Positions 23,846-25,143 of a stretch of 25,143 bases of DNA are shown piece by piece. Each line of letters begins with the position of its first letter. Position 1 is the stretch's first letter. Source of the stretch: DATKDU01 sp035512595 (GTDB taxonomy: Bacteria > Planctomycetota > Planctomycetia > Pirellulales > Pirellulaceae); the NCBI GenBank assembly GCA_035512595.1, contig DATKDU010000223.1, forward strand, positions 1 through 25,143, given 5' to 3'. The translations under genes and the position numbers were made by a program. The notes under the pieces were generated by a model, which had not been told where the DNA came from, did no database searches, and saw only the letters and a list, made by a program, of their open reading frames with translations.

Positions 23846-24920
23846 AGTCAATGACGGTCTTGATTCCTTGCGGCTGGCGGTGCTCGTAGTGCCAGAGTGA
23901 ATCTTCCAGCTTCACGCGGGCAGTAATCAAGGACGCCAACTGGCGCCCATGTGTCGCCTTGAGCTGCGACAAGTGGGTCAGGGCATCGCAAAAATCACGG
24001 GGGGCCGCATTCACGCTGCCGATGTGAAGCTGGTTGCGGATCAGGCCGTCGCGCATCAGCTTCTCGACGTTGTGCGACCGCGGCCCCGGAAGCCGCGTGC
24101 TGCCGAGCCAGACCATGATGCCGCAGGAGCGGAGGGACTGGGCCGCGGCGAGCATGATCTCGTCGCTGCCGGTGCATTCCAGAACGAGGTCGAAGCCGTC
24201 GGCCTCATTCTCGTCCGGCTCCCACGTCATCTGCTCGGCCGGTACGTAGGTCGCGCCGAAGGCACGCGCCAGACCGGCGCGGAACGATTCGGGCTCGTCG
24301 CGGCCATACATCGCGACCGGCCAGCCGCGGGCAATGGCCGCAATCAGGCTGGCAAAACCGATCGGCCCCATGCCGGTGACGAGGACTCGCGGCGGCGGCT
24401 TCATCCATATTTCATCGCCCAAACGTGCTTTCTGAAGTGTATGCGCTTCGTTGGCCCCTTTCTCGGCGACTGCCAGCGGCTCGGCGAAGACGGCCAGATC
24501 TTCAATGTCGGCGGGGACCCCGTAAAGATGCTCCGGCCGATCGAGCCACAGCCGTTGGCTGAAGCCGTGCTCGCTCCAAATGCCGCGCTCCGTGAAGGTT
24601 CCCAGCGGCAAATAGTCCAGCCGCCGCGTTTGCCCCGGCCTCGCGCGCCGCACCGCCGGTACGACCAAGTCGCCGGTGCGGTACTCGCTGACGCCGTCGC
24701 CAACCTCTTCGATCCGGGCCAGACACTCATGCCCGAGGATTAGGTAGCCGTCCCCCGGCGGGGTCCACGGATTGGCCGAATGGAGAATCTCCCGGTCGGT
24801 GCCGCAGATTCCCAGCTCCAGCGTGCGGCAAAGCACTTGCCCCGGTCCGGGCGCAGCCGGGGGCGGCACATCGATCAGATGCGGCTGAGTGGAACCGGTG
24901 CGGGAGGAGACGGCGAGCAT
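23838..24920 (-). CDS. zinc-type MDR dehydrogenase, glucose dehydrogenase-like, lacking the structural-zinc cysteines
   Basis: ATG 24920 gives 360 residues (MLAVSSRTGSTQPHLIDVPP). A longer TTG frame to 25004 only translates heptad repeat (NPQSAIRN) and is rejected. GICGTDREILHSANPWTPPG with GHE supplies the catalytic-zinc ligands in the pattern of archaeal/bacterial glucose dehydrogenases. The NAD(P)-binding turn is VLVTGMGPIGFASL. The usual four-Cys structural-zinc lobe after VVPAVRR is replaced by ARPGQTRRLDYLPLGTFTER with no Cys. It would oxidise a sugar or polyol in the cytoplasm. It overlaps the mutase gene, suggesting a common sugar pathway. No Shine-Dalgarno is visible because the repeat tract fills the upstream region. 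Confidence 0.82.
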   Translation of the reverse strand: MLAVSSRTGSTQPHLIDVPPPAAPGPGQVLCRTLELGICGTDREILHSANPWTPPGDGYLILGHECLARIEEVGDGVSEYRTGDLVVPAVRRARPGQTRRLDYLPLGTFTERGIWSEHGFSQRLWLDRPEHLYGVPADIEDLAVFAEPLAVAEKGANEAHTLQKARLGDEIWMKPPPRVLVTGMGPIGFASLIAAIARGWPVAMYGRDEPESFRAGLARAFGATYVPAEQMTWEPDENEADGFDLVLECTGSDEIMLAAAQSLRSCGIMVWLGSTRLPGPRSHNVEKLMRDGLIRNQLHIGSVNAAPRDFCDALTHLSQLKATHGRQLASLITARVKLEDSLWHYEHRQPQGIKTVIDYA

Positions 24921-24923
24921 TTC

Positions 24924-24963
24924 GATTGCGGATTGGCGATTGCGGATTGCGGATTGCGGATTG
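24924..24963. repeat. heptanucleotide repeat (ATTGCGG type) directly upstream of the dehydrogenase gene
   Basis: About five units of GATTGCG/GATTGGC begin 3 nt before the dehydrogenase ATG (minus strand), occupying the ribosome-binding region. One unit is expanded by a base. The unit is the same as in the tract at 21837-21867. The remaining 180 bases to the window end show no gene or clear signal. Confidence 0.7.
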
Positions 24964-25143
24964 AGCGGCAGTTTACCAAATTGGCTTCCCCCTCGGATTC
25001 TCAAGGGTGCATTTCAGCTTTTGCAGGATTCGCCAGTTGAATTGGGTGGTTTGGGGCGACGTGTGAAGGGGTTGCCGGGGCGCCTGTGAATGTGTTTCGA
25101 CAGGCGGTCGTCATCACTCAGTGTGGCGGCTCGGACCTGGAGG

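Noticed and set aside
21837..24963. Heptad tracts as a CRISPR array
   Set aside because: Units are only 7 nt with no spacers of regular length and no cas genes in the window.

Overview
The window is GC-rich bacterial chromosome that reads best as a planctomycete (Pirellulales-like). This rests on the protein families seen (a baeRF family-3 protein beside an HPF-like protein, a very long TolC-type lipoprotein, an Amt with a cleavable signal peptide) and on several heptanucleotide repeat tracts in and around genes. There is no rRNA, tRNA or other marker gene, so the taxonomic call is an inference. I see no CRISPR array, prophage or insertion sequence.

Layout. (1) 1-1375, minus strand: an HPF/RaiA-like ribosome hibernation factor followed 2 nt later by a release-factor-like baeRF protein that runs off the left edge; a possible 44-residue gene and a stem-loop lie upstream. 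(2) 1886-4668: a large 2-oxoglutarate/Fe(II) dioxygenase, then a convergent DUF1801 protein. (3) 4963-7942: an exported di-haem cytochrome c, then on the minus strand a BNR-type beta-propeller with a small MoaD/ThiS-like ubiquitin-fold protein ending in Gly-Gly. (4) 8227-13055, plus strand: a tripartite efflux operon (TolC-like lipoprotein, HlyD/MacA-like adaptor, MacB-like permease). The permease is cut short at about 13030, where it collides with the 3' end of a convergent ammonium transporter gene. (5) 12959-14542: amt. (6) 14963-16621: small genes of toxin-antitoxin type, including a plus-strand antitoxin/ParE-like pair with a probably frameshifted toxin, a minus-strand DUF4258/DUF2283 pair, and an unknown 102-residue protein behind a strong hairpin. 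(7) 16866-22346, minus strand: a MarR regulator, membrane-fusion protein and RND pump operon. (8) 22502-24920, minus strand: a glucose-dehydrogenase-like MDR enzyme overlapping a phosphomannomutase/phosphoglucosamine-mutase family gene.

How the genes work together. Two drug or metal efflux machines dominate. One is an ABC/MacB type, which looks inactivated. The other is an RND type, with its likely MarR regulator as first gene. The HPF/baeRF pair suggests a ribosome hibernation or rescue module. The dehydrogenase/mutase pair suggests sugar metabolism.

The most distinctive non-coding feature is a set of six tracts of 7-nt repeats with differing unit sequences. They sit directly after stop codons, between adaptor and pump genes in both efflux operons, inside the 5' end of one gene, and as a 32-bp-armed hairpin that contains a stop codon.
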